Source: Tsukamurella pulmonis (GTDB lineage Bacteria > Actinomycetota > Actinomycetes > Mycobacteriales > Mycobacteriaceae). Taken from it: a stretch of 64,000 nucleotides of DNA. The stretch covers positions 372,001 through 436,000 of the forward strand of contig NZ_FNLF01000002.1 in NCBI RefSeq assembly GCF_900103175.1, read 5' to 3'. Positions 23,975 through 31,636 of the stretch are shown here, one piece after another (positions within the stretch are counted from its first letter, which is position 1; each line of letters begins with the position of its first letter). The position numbers and the translations under genes were made by a program. The notes under the pieces are model-generated. The model was not told where the DNA came from. It was given only the letters and a program-made list of their open reading frames with translations, and did no database searches.

Positions 23975-24916
23975 TCAGGAACGGCGTCGCTCCCTGCGCA
24001 GGAGGGAGCGCAGAGTCTCGGCGTTCGCGTAGCCGACCCGTAGCGCGATCTCGGCGGAGGTGAGGTCCGTGGTTGCTGAGAGGTGCCGAGCTCGTTCGAT
24101 GCGAAGCCGTTGGACGAAGCCGAGCGGAGTGAGGTTGAGCGCCGCACGGACTCGTCGTTCGAGGGTGCGCCGGCTGGTGCCGAGCGACTGCGCGACGAAG
24201 GCGACGTTGAACGGTTCGTCCAGGCGGGCGCGCACGAAGCGTTCGAACTCGACGACGATCGGGTCCTCGTGCCGGAGATGTTCGTAGGCGACGAAGGCCG
24301 CCTGCGACGGACGCTCGTCTATGATGAGGAGCTTGGCGACATGTTGGGCCAGGTCGGGGCTGATCGATCGCACGAGTGAGAGCGCGAGGTCGATGTGGGC
24401 GAACGCGGCGCCGGCGGTGACGAGGTTCCCGTCGACCACGACCATGGTGTCGAGATCGAGGGCGACGGTCGGATAGCGCTTCAGGAACTCCGGCCCCAGG
24501 AACCAACTGGTCGTCGCCCGCCGATGATGCATCCGTCCAGTCTCGGCGACAGCGAACACGCCGGTGCACGCCGCGGCGATCCGGGTGGTCGCCTCGTCGA
24601 GGCGCCCGAGCGAGGCGATGACCGAACGAGCATCTCGGCTCTGGAGGGCGTCGTGGGTCGCGGCGGCCGTGAGGGTTCCAAGCGCAGGGACGACGACCAC
24701 GTCGAACTCTCCGGACTCCGACAGCGGGTGGTCCACCGACAGGGTCATCGATGCCGTCGTGGTCACTCGCCGTTTCGGTCCGAGGATGGCGAGTTCGATC
24801 GCGTCGATCCGCGGGTCGACATCGCTGCGGGCTCCGTCGGCCACCCGCACGATGTCGATGATCGACGCGACAGCCGAACCGAAGCAGCCGTCGATCGCGA
24901 TCAGTCCGATACGCAT
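23975..24916 (-). CDS. GlxA-type AraC-family regulator with DJ-1/PfpI domain
   Basis: The 313-residue protein has an N-terminal class I glutamine-amidotransferase-like (DJ-1/PfpI) domain, residues about 1-190. Its elbow reads IAAACTGVFAVAETG, with the Cys nucleophile position kept. A C-terminal AraC domain with two helix-turn-helix motifs follows (FNVAFVAQSLGTSRRTLERRVRAAL and LTSAEIALRVGYANAETLRSLLRRE). Such proteins act as transcription factors that sense small metabolites. It is divergent from an ABM-domain gene 108 bp away, which is its probable target. Start ATG 24916 (MRIGLIAIDG). Cargo of the ISL3 composite element. Confidence 0.85.
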   Translation of the reverse strand: MRIGLIAIDGCFGSAVASIIDIVRVADGARSDVDPRIDAIELAILGPKRRVTTTASMTLSVDHPLSESGEFDVVVVPALGTLTAAATHDALQSRDARSVIASLGRLDEATTRIAAACTGVFAVAETGRMHHRRATTSWFLGPEFLKRYPTVALDLDTMVVVDGNLVTAGAAFAHIDLALSLVRSISPDLAQHVAKLLIIDERPSQAAFVAYEHLRHEDPIVVEFERFVRARLDEPFNVAFVAQSLGTSRRTLERRVRAALNLTPLGFVQRLRIERARHLSATTDLTSAEIALRVGYANAETLRSLLRRERRRS

Positions 24917-25024
24917 GGCGCCAACAATAGCAATACTGCCGTATACGCCACTTCTCACATGCCCTTGCTCGTCATACGCTGAACTCGCTTCACCAAGAAA
25001 CCTCGACACCTAGGAGAACCCCTC

Positions 25025-25336
25025 ATGTCCACACCCGCATCACTTCCGTATGCCTTCGTCGCCAAGATCGTCGCGGCCGATGGACAGCACGACGCGCTCG
25101 CCGATCTGCTCGCCGGCGCTGTCGCGCTCGCCAACGAAGAAGTAGGAACGATTGTCTGGTTCGCGGTCAGGACCCACGCCGACACCTTCTGGATCTTCGA
25201 TGCATTCCCCGACGAGGCCGCTCGCGACGCCCACGCCAACGGCGCCATCGTCGCAGCCCTGATGGCCAACCAGCACCTCCTCGGCGCAGCACCCGAGATC
25301 CTGGCGGCCGACGTCCTCGCGTCCAAGCTTCCGTAG
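25025..25336 (+). CDS. Antibiotic-biosynthesis-monooxygenase (ABM) domain protein, YgiN-like
   Basis: This 103-residue protein has the dimeric alpha+beta ABM fold: strand AFVAKIVAADGQHDALADLLAGA, then EEVGTIVWFAVRTHADTFWIFDAFPDEAARDAHANG, the WIFDAFPDEAARDAH segment being the family hallmark. Members are cofactor-less quinol or polyketide oxygenases, or stress-induced quinol monooxygenases. TAGGAGAA precedes the ATG by 6 nt. It is divergent from the GlxA/AraC gene, which probably controls it in response to an electrophile or quinone. Within the mobile element this pair forms a self-contained detoxification unit (inference). Confidence 0.85.
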   Translation: MSTPASLPYAFVAKIVAADGQHDALADLLAGAVALANEEVGTIVWFAVRTHADTFWIFDAFPDEAARDAHANGAIVAALMANQHLLGAAPEILAADVLASKLP

Positions 25337-25545
25337 TCCGCCAACGCACGAGACGATCGCGCCCCGCCGAGCCGTCGCCAGGTCGCGACGCAGCGCCACG
25401 CTGCGTTGCCGAGCGGTGCGAGGCCTATCGGCACACGGACAGGATGTCCGAGCGTTCATCCGGCGAGGGGTCCGTCGCAGAGGAGAGCGACGTCGGGTGT
25501 CGGGCAGAGCCGTGAGGCCAGCGCATCGCGCGACCATCAGAACCG

Positions 25546-25576
25546 AACCGCCCCTGCCCTACGTTTCCGCAGGTCA
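25546..25576 (-). terminator. Hairpin following the tRNA remnant
   Basis: On the minus strand GCCCCTGACCT and AGGGCAGGGGC pair around GCGGAAACGT, directly after the tRNA 3'-end remnant. It looks like the original tRNA terminator carried along. Confidence 0.4.
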
Positions 25577-25590
25577 GGGGCTGTTCGCCG

Positions 25591-25622
25591 GAGCCGCCTG
25601 TCGGAATCGAACCGACGACCTA
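25591..25622 (-). pseudogene. tRNA 3'-half remnant (T-arm and acceptor 3' strand)
   Basis: On the minus strand AGGTCGTCGG, TTCGATT, CCGACAGGCGGCTCC form a complete T-arm and the 3' strand of an acceptor stem, as in the 3' half of actinobacterial tRNAs such as tRNA-Thr. No 5' half able to pair with AGGCGGC lies about 48 nt upstream, so it is not a working tRNA. A tRNA 3' end alone is what an integrative element leaves as an att site. Confidence 0.5.
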
Positions 25623-25854
25623 ATCACGTCGGCTTTGCGTCTATCGCCTGATGCGCCCACTGGGCGAACGAGCCGCTGACCTGCGCGAACGCCGAGCGTG
25701 GGGGACGCCGCCATCCGGTGGTGACCGACGACGACCGACTAGTACCGACCGTTTCACCGGAGCTTGCGGCGGCGTCGAAGCCGAGCAAGCTCCATTCTTT
25801 TAGCTCACCGCGCCCTCCTCCTCGCCGGTCCCGTCTTCGTCGAAGACGTTTCAG

Positions 25855-27293
25855 GGGTCTTCTCAGATGCCGGTGTAGGTCGGCCGGGCGCGTCGGTCCG
25901 CAGATAGACGTCGAGGTCTCCCGACGACGGAGGTTCCTACGCCATCCATCCGAAAGACCTCGACGTGACCGACACAACCCCGCCGGCCGGCTTCGGCCGC
26001 CCTGACCTCACCGCCTTCGCTCGACTCGACGGCCTCGGTCTGAGCGTGACCGGACAACGACTTGAACCGGATCGTGCGGTCCTAGCGTGCCGCGTGGTGG
26101 AACCAGATCAGTGGTGCCGACGGTGCGGCAGCGAAGGCGCTGCTCGTGACACCGTGATCCGGCGGTTGGCCCACGAGCCGCTGGGCTGGCGACCGACCGT
26201 GCTGGAAGTTGTAGTGCGCCGCTACCGCTGTGCCGACTGCGGACACGTGTGGCGCCAAGACACCAGCGCCGCTGCGGAGCCACGCGCGAAGCTCTCGCGC
26301 ACCGGGCTGCGGTGGGCGCTGGAAGGGATCGTGGTCGCACACCTCACCGTCGCCCGTGTCGCCGAGGGACTCGGGGTCGCGTGGGACACCGCCAACAACG
26401 CGGTCCTGGCTGAAGGCAAGCGGCTGCTGATCAACGACCCCACGCGGTTCGAGGGCGTGAAGGTCATTGGCGTCGATGAGCACGTCTGGCGCCACACCAG
26501 GCGTGGCGACAAGTATGTCACCGTGATCATCGACCTCACCCCGGTCCGCGATGGCGCCGGCCCAGCAAGGCTGCTGGACATGGTCGAGGGCCGGTCGAAG
26601 GCGGCGTTCAAGACCTGGCTCGCCGACCGCGACGACGCCTTCCGTGACGCGGTCGAGGTGGTCGCGATGGACGGCTTCACCGGGTTCAAGACCGCCGCTG
26701 CGGAGGAGATCCCGGACGCGGTCACGGTGATGGATCCCTTCCACGTCGTGCGCCTGGCCGGTGACGCCCTCGACAGGTGCCGGCGCCGGGTCCAACTCGC
26801 GATCCACGGGCACCGTGGGTTCAGGGACGACCCGCTCTACAAGTCGCGGCGCACGCTGCACACCGGCGCGGACCTGCTCACCGACAAGCAGAGCGACAGG
26901 CTACGCGCGCTGTTCGTTGATGACGCTCACGTCGAGGTCGAGGCGACCTGGGGTGTCTACCAGCGCATGATCGCCGCCTATCGCCACGAGGACCGGCAAC
27001 GTGGCCGCGAGCTCATGGAGAAGCTGATCACCGACCTCAGCGCCGGCGTCCCCAAGGTGCTCACCGAGCTCACCACCCTGAGCCGGACCCTGAAGAAGCG
27101 AGCCGCTGACGTGCTCGCCTACTTCGAACGACCCGGCACCAGCAACGGGCCGACCGAGGCGCTCAACGGACGGCTCGAACACCTGCGCGGCTCCGCACTC
27201 GGGTTCCGCAACCTGACCAACTACATCGCCCGAAGCCTGCTCGAGACCGGCGGCTTCAGACCCCAACTCCTACACCCCCGATTGGGATGAGCC
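25855..27293 (+). mobile_element. Full-length ISL3-family insertion sequence
   Basis: A 1439-bp element from GGGTCTTCTCAGATGCCGG to ...GGGATGAGCC. Imperfect terminal inverted repeats of about 26 bp share GGTGTAGG. It holds one transposase gene. The 8-bp duplication ACTTTCAG is adjacent to its right end, but its left end is preceded by CGTTTCAG, so the right end is shared with the larger composite unit. Confidence 0.8.
25965..27290 (+). CDS. ISL3-family transposase
   Basis: The 441-residue DDE-type transposase has an N-terminal zinc-finger region (QWCRRCGSEG, about 47-56, and RYRCADCGHVWRQD, about 85-98), a helix-turn-helix (VARVAEGLGVAWDTANNAV), and the catalytic domain with IGVDEHVWRH, VVAMDGFTGFK, MDPFHVVRLAGDALDRCRR, and NGPTEALNGRLEHLRGSALGFRN near the end. 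The length is normal and the frame intact, so the copy may be active. It starts at GTG 25965, directly after the IS left end. Confidence 0.93.
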   Translation: MTDTTPPAGFGRPDLTAFARLDGLGLSVTGQRLEPDRAVLACRVVEPDQWCRRCGSEGAARDTVIRRLAHEPLGWRPTVLEVVVRRYRCADCGHVWRQDTSAAAEPRAKLSRTGLRWALEGIVVAHLTVARVAEGLGVAWDTANNAVLAEGKRLLINDPTRFEGVKVIGVDEHVWRHTRRGDKYVTVIIDLTPVRDGAGPARLLDMVEGRSKAAFKTWLADRDDAFRDAVEVVAMDGFTGFKTAAAEEIPDAVTVMDPFHVVRLAGDALDRCRRRVQLAIHGHRGFRDDPLYKSRRTLHTGADLLTDKQSDRLRALFVDDAHVEVEATWGVYQRMIAAYRHEDRQRGRELMEKLITDLSAGVPKVLTELTTLSRTLKKRAADVLAYFERPGTSNGPTEALNGRLEHLRGSALGFRNLTNYIARSLLETGGFRPQLLHPRLG

Positions 27294-27301
27294 ACTTTCA
27301 G
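27294..27301 (+). repeat. Right 8-bp target-site duplication ACTTTCAG
   Basis: Exact repeat of 23573-23580, directly adjoining the right IS terminus at 27293. Confidence 0.75.
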
Positions 27302-27907
27302 CGAATTCGTCGACGGATTTGATGAAGCATTGCCACGACGCTGTCGTACAGCGCGCGACTGATGCCCGCCGAACGCCGGGCAATCACCACGCGCAATCCG
27401 ATGTCGGCTGCGGAATCCGCGAGCACAACGCCACGATGGTGCTGTTCTCCGGTGACCGCCAGGAAGGCAGCCTGGCGCCCGGTGTCCATCTCACTCACCA
27501 GCCGGTCGGCCGAGTGCGCGTCATCCGGCCCCATTCCGCACCCGTGCACGCCCAGACTCTGCTCCTCTCCGGCGACGAATGACCGACGACAGTAGGGGAC
27601 AGGCTTTCGGGTGCCGCACTCCGGACACGTCGATCGGGCCGACGTACAGGGTGCCGTGGGTGACCGCGTGGCCGGTGGCCCTGTTACCGGGCATGATGTT
27701 GGCGCTCGCCCGGCGTACGCGCCGAGCGGGGTACGCCTACGCGATCGCGGTGTTGATCGTCGGAGGATTGGTCACCCTGCTCTTCGCGCCGTTCGACTGG
27801 TTGGGCCTCGCGCCCACGTGATCGTCGTCGTTCACCGATGAGTACCCGCCACACCGGTTTGGACGTCGTCGGATCCAAGGTGGGGCGTAGGTCGACGGGG
27901 CGCCGAG
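27302..27907. other. Degenerate region right of the composite element
   Basis: This stretch has no full-length gene I can support. It holds two short open frames: a minus-strand one (27298-27549) that runs up to the IS edge, and a plus-strand one (27579-27821) with two hydrophobic segments. The region reads like gene debris between the element and the amidohydrolase gene. Confidence 0.4.
27579..27821 (+). CDS. Small putative membrane protein or fragment
   Basis: The frame codes for 80 residues with two hydrophobic stretches, VTAWPVALLPGMMLALA and YAYAIAVLIVGGLVTLLFA, separated by a basic turn RRTRRAG, the pattern of a two-helix membrane protein. No ribosome site is clear and I do not recognise a family. 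It could be the end of a broken transporter gene. Confidence 0.35.
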   Translation: MTDDSRGQAFGCRTPDTSIGPTYRVPWVTAWPVALLPGMMLALARRTRRAGYAYAIAVLIVGGLVTLLFAPFDWLGLAPT

Positions 27908-29668
27908 TCAGGACCGCGCCCCCGTCGCCGGGAGGAAGCCGCCTGAGCCCCAGGTGTCACCGAGGCCCTCGGCGAACTCGCCGTCGCGGTAGGCCACCTT
28001 CCCACTGATGATGGTGGCGGAGACTGCCCCGGCATCGCGGTTGATCATGCGACGCAGGCCGCCGTACTCGGTGACGGGGGCCTCGTCGAGCTCGTGCACG
28101 GAATGGTCCAGCCTCGCGGGATCGACGATGGCGATGTCGGCGCGATCGCCGGGGCGGAGGTGCCCGGCGTCGAGCCCGTACCAGTCGGCGGGTTCGCCGG
28201 TGAGCCGATGGATCGCGCGCTCGATCGAGAGGAAGGGCTTGCGCGCTGTCTGCGCCGCCCGCACCCGGGCGAGAAGCTGCAGGTGGTAGTTGTAGAAGGC
28301 CATGTTGCGCAGGTGGGCGCCGGCGTCCCCGAATCCCATGTGCACGCTCTTGTTCCGCGCCAGCTTGTCCAGATACTTCGGCCGGTGATTTGCGATGGTC
28401 GTGCGCCAGCGGAGCGCCTTCCCGTGCTCGACGACGAGATCGAGGAAGGCGTCCACGGGATGGATGCCGCGCTCCCGGCCGACCTGGCCGAAGCTCTTGC
28501 CGCTCAGGTCCGCCTCCGGGCAGGAGATGATCGTGGCGTCGAAGAGGTTGCGGTGCCAGATCTTCGGGGAGAGCTTGTTCTCGTAGTCGCGGCGGAACCA
28601 GCGGCGGTACTCCTCGGACTGCAGCAGTTCGTTGCGTTCGATCTCGTCCTTGATGTCGAGTGCGGCCGCCCCGGAGCCGAACTCCTCGAAGACCACGAGA
28701 TCGATGCCGTCGGCGTAGACGGTGAACGGAACGGGCAGGTGTTGCCACTGGAAATCGCTGCGCAACAATCGGTTCAGAATCGGGGCGCCGTACATCATGA
28801 AGTACACCAGCGGCGGATAGGCCTTCGAGTCCGCTGCCGCGAGCAGCGAGACTTTGAGTCGCTTGCGGTGGAGCAGGCTGGACGCGGCGAGGAAGAACTT
28901 CGGCAGGTTCGGGGTCAGTGAGACCTCCGGCGTCGATTGCAGGATCCGGCCGCGGCGCCGGAGAACCGAGTTCAGACGGCGGAACTCCTTCCCCTTGACG
29001 AACGTCGTCGGCAGCGAGCGCGAGCGGTACAGGTCACCGTCGAGCTTGTCGATCCAGTTGGTCGTCGCGGACATCCCCAGGAACCCGGCGTCCAGCGCCT
29101 CCTCGAGCGTTCGCACCATCTCGTCGACCTCGTCCGCCGTGGGAACGGCCTTCTCGTCGACGGCGCGGTCCATGCCCATCGTCGCGATGCGCAGGTCCGA
29201 GCCGCCGAGGAAGGCGGCGACGTGGGGGCCGAGTTTCAGCGTGTCGACGGACTTCGCGTACTCGGCGGGTGAGGACCAGGTCCGGTGCGCGTCGAGAGCG
29301 CCGATCACGATGTCCCGCGGGACCGCCTCCACCCTGCTGAAGATGTCCGCGCACTCGGTGTTCGAGGCCATGATCGTGGTGAGGGAGCAGTTGCCGATGA
29401 TCACGGTGGTGACGCCGTGCCGCACCGATTCGGTCAGCGCCGGGGCCACCAACATCTCGACGTCGTAGTGCGTGTGCGTGTCGACGAAGCCGGGCATGAC
29501 CCACTTGCCGTGCGCGTCGATCACCTCATCGGCGTCCGCCGGCTCCAACGAGGTCGAGCTGATGTCGACGACGCGTCCGTCGCGCACCGCGATGTCCGCG
29601 GTGCGGGGGCTGTTGCCGGCACCGTCGAACCAGATGCCGTCGCGGATGAGGAGGTCGTAGCGGGCCAT
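27908..29668 (-). CDS. Amidohydrolase family 3 (N-acyl-D-amino-acid deacylase-like)
   Basis: This 586-residue metal-dependent amidohydrolase has an N-terminal strand-rich part (DLLIRDGIWFDGAGNSPRTADIAV), the metal motif GFVDTHTHYDVEM, a further IIGNCSLT segment as in D-aminoacylases, and the late GFGDAGAHLRN aspartate motif. Substrates of this group include N-acyl-D-amino acids and other amides or cyclic ureides, and the exact one is unknown. ATG 29668 has GGAG 6 nt upstream. Between it and the divergent hydrolase lie two 18-bp palindromes with the same half-site, so both genes are likely under one regulator. Confidence 0.85.
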   Translation of the reverse strand: MARYDLLIRDGIWFDGAGNSPRTADIAVRDGRVVDISSTSLEPADADEVIDAHGKWVMPGFVDTHTHYDVEMLVAPALTESVRHGVTTVIIGNCSLTTIMASNTECADIFSRVEAVPRDIVIGALDAHRTWSSPAEYAKSVDTLKLGPHVAAFLGGSDLRIATMGMDRAVDEKAVPTADEVDEMVRTLEEALDAGFLGMSATTNWIDKLDGDLYRSRSLPTTFVKGKEFRRLNSVLRRRGRILQSTPEVSLTPNLPKFFLAASSLLHRKRLKVSLLAAADSKAYPPLVYFMMYGAPILNRLLRSDFQWQHLPVPFTVYADGIDLVVFEEFGSGAAALDIKDEIERNELLQSEEYRRWFRRDYENKLSPKIWHRNLFDATIISCPEADLSGKSFGQVGRERGIHPVDAFLDLVVEHGKALRWRTTIANHRPKYLDKLARNKSVHMGFGDAGAHLRNMAFYNYHLQLLARVRAAQTARKPFLSIERAIHRLTGEPADWYGLDAGHLRPGDRADIAIVDPARLDHSVHELDEAPVTEYGGLRRMINRDAGAVSATIISGKVAYRDGEFAEGLGDTWGSGGFLPATGARS

Positions 29669-29682
29669 GTCGTCTCCGATCG

Positions 29683-29700
29683 CCATGCCTATGTGCATGG
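29683..29700. promoter_or_regulatory. Operator copy 1, CCATGC-N6-GCATGG
   Basis: CCATGCCTATGTGCATGG, 15 bp upstream of the amidohydrolase ATG. It shares its arms CCATGC and GTGCATGG with operator copy 2 at 29794, so both would bind one dimeric factor, probably the TetR protein at the end of this gene set. Confidence 0.6.
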
Positions 29701-29793
29701 AGCGCGGTGGTGCCGTGAGCGGGAGGTCGGGAGGGGAATGAACAGCACGTACGAGGTTCCCGTCTTGACTTCCTTTCGGCCTGTCGACTAAAA

Positions 29794-29811
29794 CCATGCA
29801 ACAGTGCATGG
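29794..29811. promoter_or_regulatory. Operator copy 2, CCATGCA-ACAG-TGCATGG
   Basis: A perfect 7-4-7 palindrome, 30 bp upstream of the alpha/beta hydrolase ATG. It pairs with copy 1 on the other side of the divergent promoter region. Confidence 0.65.
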
Positions 29812-29840
29812 AAATATTCAAGCCCGAGGAGGTGGTGGTG

Positions 29841-30749
29841 ATGATCGACGCGGATGTCGCTGCGTTGCGTCGCGCATCGGTCGACCTGACGCTGCTCACC
29901 TGGGGCACTCCCGGTGACCCGCTGGTGCTGCTGCTCCACGGCTTCCCGGACAGCGCCCACACGTGGGATCGGCTGGGGCCGGAGCTGGCCGCGAACGGTC
30001 GGTACGTGGTGGCGCCGTTCACCCGCGGCTACGCTCCGAGCGGCCTGGCGCGCGACGACGACTACTCGTTGGTGAGCCTGATCGACGATGTGGTCGCCGT
30101 GCACCGCTGGGCCGGAGGCGATGCGCGGGCGGTTCTCATCGGGCACGACTGGGGTGGCGCGATCGCCGATGCCGCGGCCGCCGCCCATCCCGACCTGTTC
30201 GAACGGGTCGTCCTGATCGCAATACCTCCGCTGCCGGCGATCCTCGCCCTGAGCGGCCCCGCGCACTTCCGCGCCGCGCTCCGCCAACTCCCGCGCAGCT
30301 GGTACATGCCCGTGCTGAACGTACCGATTCTCTCGGACCTCCTGGGGCGCCGTCTGATCGACCGCCTGTGGAGCTCGTGGCGGCATTCTCCGGATCGGGA
30401 CGCGCGGGGCAACGCCCATGCGGCGCTGCCGGATCGGCGACGGCGGCGGGCCGCGTTCAGCTACTACCGCGCACTGTGGAACCCGTGCTTCCATCGTCGC
30501 CGGAGAGAACTGCCGCGGCAGTGGAACCTGCTGCGTTCCAGGAGATCCGTTCCCACACTGCTCATCCAGGGCGCGGACGACACCTGCGGCCTCGCCTCCA
30601 CCAGCGCACACGCACTCGATCACCTGCCGCCGGGCAGCCGTCGAACGGTGGTCCCGGACTCCGGCCACTTCGCGCACCTCGACCAGCCCGACGCGATCTC
30701 GCGCTGCATTCTCGGCTATCTGAAAGGTACGTCCCGTGATCACACGTAA
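29841..30749 (+). CDS. Alpha/beta hydrolase (epoxide-hydrolase/haloalkane-dehalogenase-like)
   Basis: This 302-residue alpha/beta-fold hydrolase has the oxyanion motif LLLHGFPDSAHTW, the nucleophile elbow IGHDWGGAIADA with Asp as nucleophile (the epoxide-hydrolase/dehalogenase type, not Ser), and the late His in VPDSGHFAHLDQPD. So it may open epoxides or cleave C-halogen bonds. ATG 29841 follows AGGAGG by 9 nt. Its end overlaps the next gene by 14 nt, starting a hydrolase / di-iron / reductase operon. Confidence 0.85.
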   Translation: MIDADVAALRRASVDLTLLTWGTPGDPLVLLLHGFPDSAHTWDRLGPELAANGRYVVAPFTRGYAPSGLARDDDYSLVSLIDDVVAVHRWAGGDARAVLIGHDWGGAIADAAAAAHPDLFERVVLIAIPPLPAILALSGPAHFRAALRQLPRSWYMPVLNVPILSDLLGRRLIDRLWSSWRHSPDRDARGNAHAALPDRRRRRAAFSYYRALWNPCFHRRRRELPRQWNLLRSRRSVPTLLIQGADDTCGLASTSAHALDHLPPGSRRTVVPDSGHFAHLDQPDAISRCILGYLKGTSRDHT

Positions 30750-31635
30750 GCGACCGCGCTTCCCGATGGACGCGCTCGACATCGGCCCCCTGCAGCTCAA
30801 GGCGCGGGAGGTCGAGTTCGACCTGAGCGAGACGCCGCTGCACTGGATTCCCGGAGAGCCGGCGGCGTCGCACTGCGTCAGCGCCTACCACCTCCTGTTC
30901 CCCGAGGTCGAGCGGTTCTTCATCGCCGCGTTCCGCGAGGCCCTCCCCGACATCGAGGACGCCCGCCTCCGCGAGGACGTCCTCGGCTTCATCGGCCAGG
31001 AGACGATGCACGCGAACGCGCACGAGGAATCCCTCGACGACTTCTTCCACCGGAACGGCATCGACCCGGAACCGCTGCTCGAGCAGGCCAGGTTCGTTCT
31101 CGACCGCCTGCTCGGGCCGCGCGAGTTCCGCAGCGCGAGCGCGGCGCGCCGGCACCTGGTGTTCCGGCTCGCCGTCACCGCGGCGCTGGAGAACTTCACC
31201 GCGTTCCTCGGCCATTTCGTTCTGAACTGCGCGTGGGACGACCGCGGCGCCGATCCGAACATGGTGGCACTGTTCCGCTGGCACGGGGCCGAGGAGATGG
31301 AGCACCGCAACGTCGCCTACGACGTGGCCATGTACTTCGACCCCCGCTACAGCCGCCGGGTGATCACGATGCTGATGACGTTCCCACTGACCGTCTGGCT
31401 CTCGTGCCGCTTCATCTGGTACCTGGTGCGGCACGACCCCGCGGCGCCGCAGTCGCGCCTGCGGGTCCTCTGGCACGCGATCCGGGCCGGACGCCGCGGG
31501 CTGTTGCCCTCGTTGACGACGATCCTGGGCTCGGCCGTCGACTATCTGCGCCCCGGGTTCCGCCCCGACGACACCGGTTCCATGGCCCAGGCGCTGTCGT
31601 ACCTGGCCACCATCGAACCGCGACGGGCGAGTTGA
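30736..31635 (+). CDS. Predicted metal-dependent (di-iron) hydrolase/oxygenase, PF10118-like
   Basis: The 299-residue protein resembles the predicted metal-dependent hydrolase family PF10118. It carries carboxylate/histidine helices of ferritin-like di-iron type: HLLFPEVERFF, FIGQETMHANAHEE, ALENFTAFLGHF, and WHGAEEMEHRNVAYDV, giving several E...ExxH pairs. A hydrophobic stretch MTFPLTVWLSCRFIWYLV (about 215-232) may anchor it to the membrane. GTG 30736 lies inside the end of the hydrolase gene. Genes of this family often stand next to a flavin/2Fe-2S reductase, as here, so the pair could be an oxygenase. The biochemistry is not established. Confidence 0.75.
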   Translation: MITRKRPRFPMDALDIGPLQLKAREVEFDLSETPLHWIPGEPAASHCVSAYHLLFPEVERFFIAAFREALPDIEDARLREDVLGFIGQETMHANAHEESLDDFFHRNGIDPEPLLEQARFVLDRLLGPREFRSASAARRHLVFRLAVTAALENFTAFLGHFVLNCAWDDRGADPNMVALFRWHGAEEMEHRNVAYDVAMYFDPRYSRRVITMLMTFPLTVWLSCRFIWYLVRHDPAAPQSRLRVLWHAIRAGRRGLLPSLTTILGSAVDYLRPGFRPDDTGSMAQALSYLATIEPRRAS

Positions 31636-31636
31636 G

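Larger units (their letters stand above)
25337..25854. other. Mosaic non-coding stretch inside the composite element
   Basis: I find no convincing gene here. It holds a tRNA 3'-end remnant (25591-25622, minus strand), a terminator-like hairpin beyond it, and an AGGACGG-rich mosaic up to the left end of the intact IS at 25855. Confidence 0.5.
23581..27293. mobile_element. Composite or nested ISL3-family transposon, 3.7 kb
   Basis: The outer ends are GGCTCTTCCCAGATGAGG (23581 inward) and, on the other strand, GGCTCATCCCAATCGGGG (27293 inward); both continue into GTGTAGG and agree at about 21 of 25 positions. They are bounded by identical 8-bp ACTTTCAG repeats, so the whole segment appears to have inserted as one unit. 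The left part is a 166-bp truncated IS end, the right part is a full-length IS in the same orientation, and between them are a GlxA/AraC-type regulator, an ABM-domain protein and a tRNA remnant. Confidence 0.65.

Noticed and set aside
25591-25670. Complete tRNA gene in the composite element
   Set aside because: The 5' strand of the acceptor cannot pair and no anticodon arm forms. Only the 3' half is present.
27298-27549. Minus-strand 83-residue frame next to the IS as a real gene
   Set aside because: It has no recognisable domain or ribosome site and ends in the target duplication. Kept only as part of the debris region.
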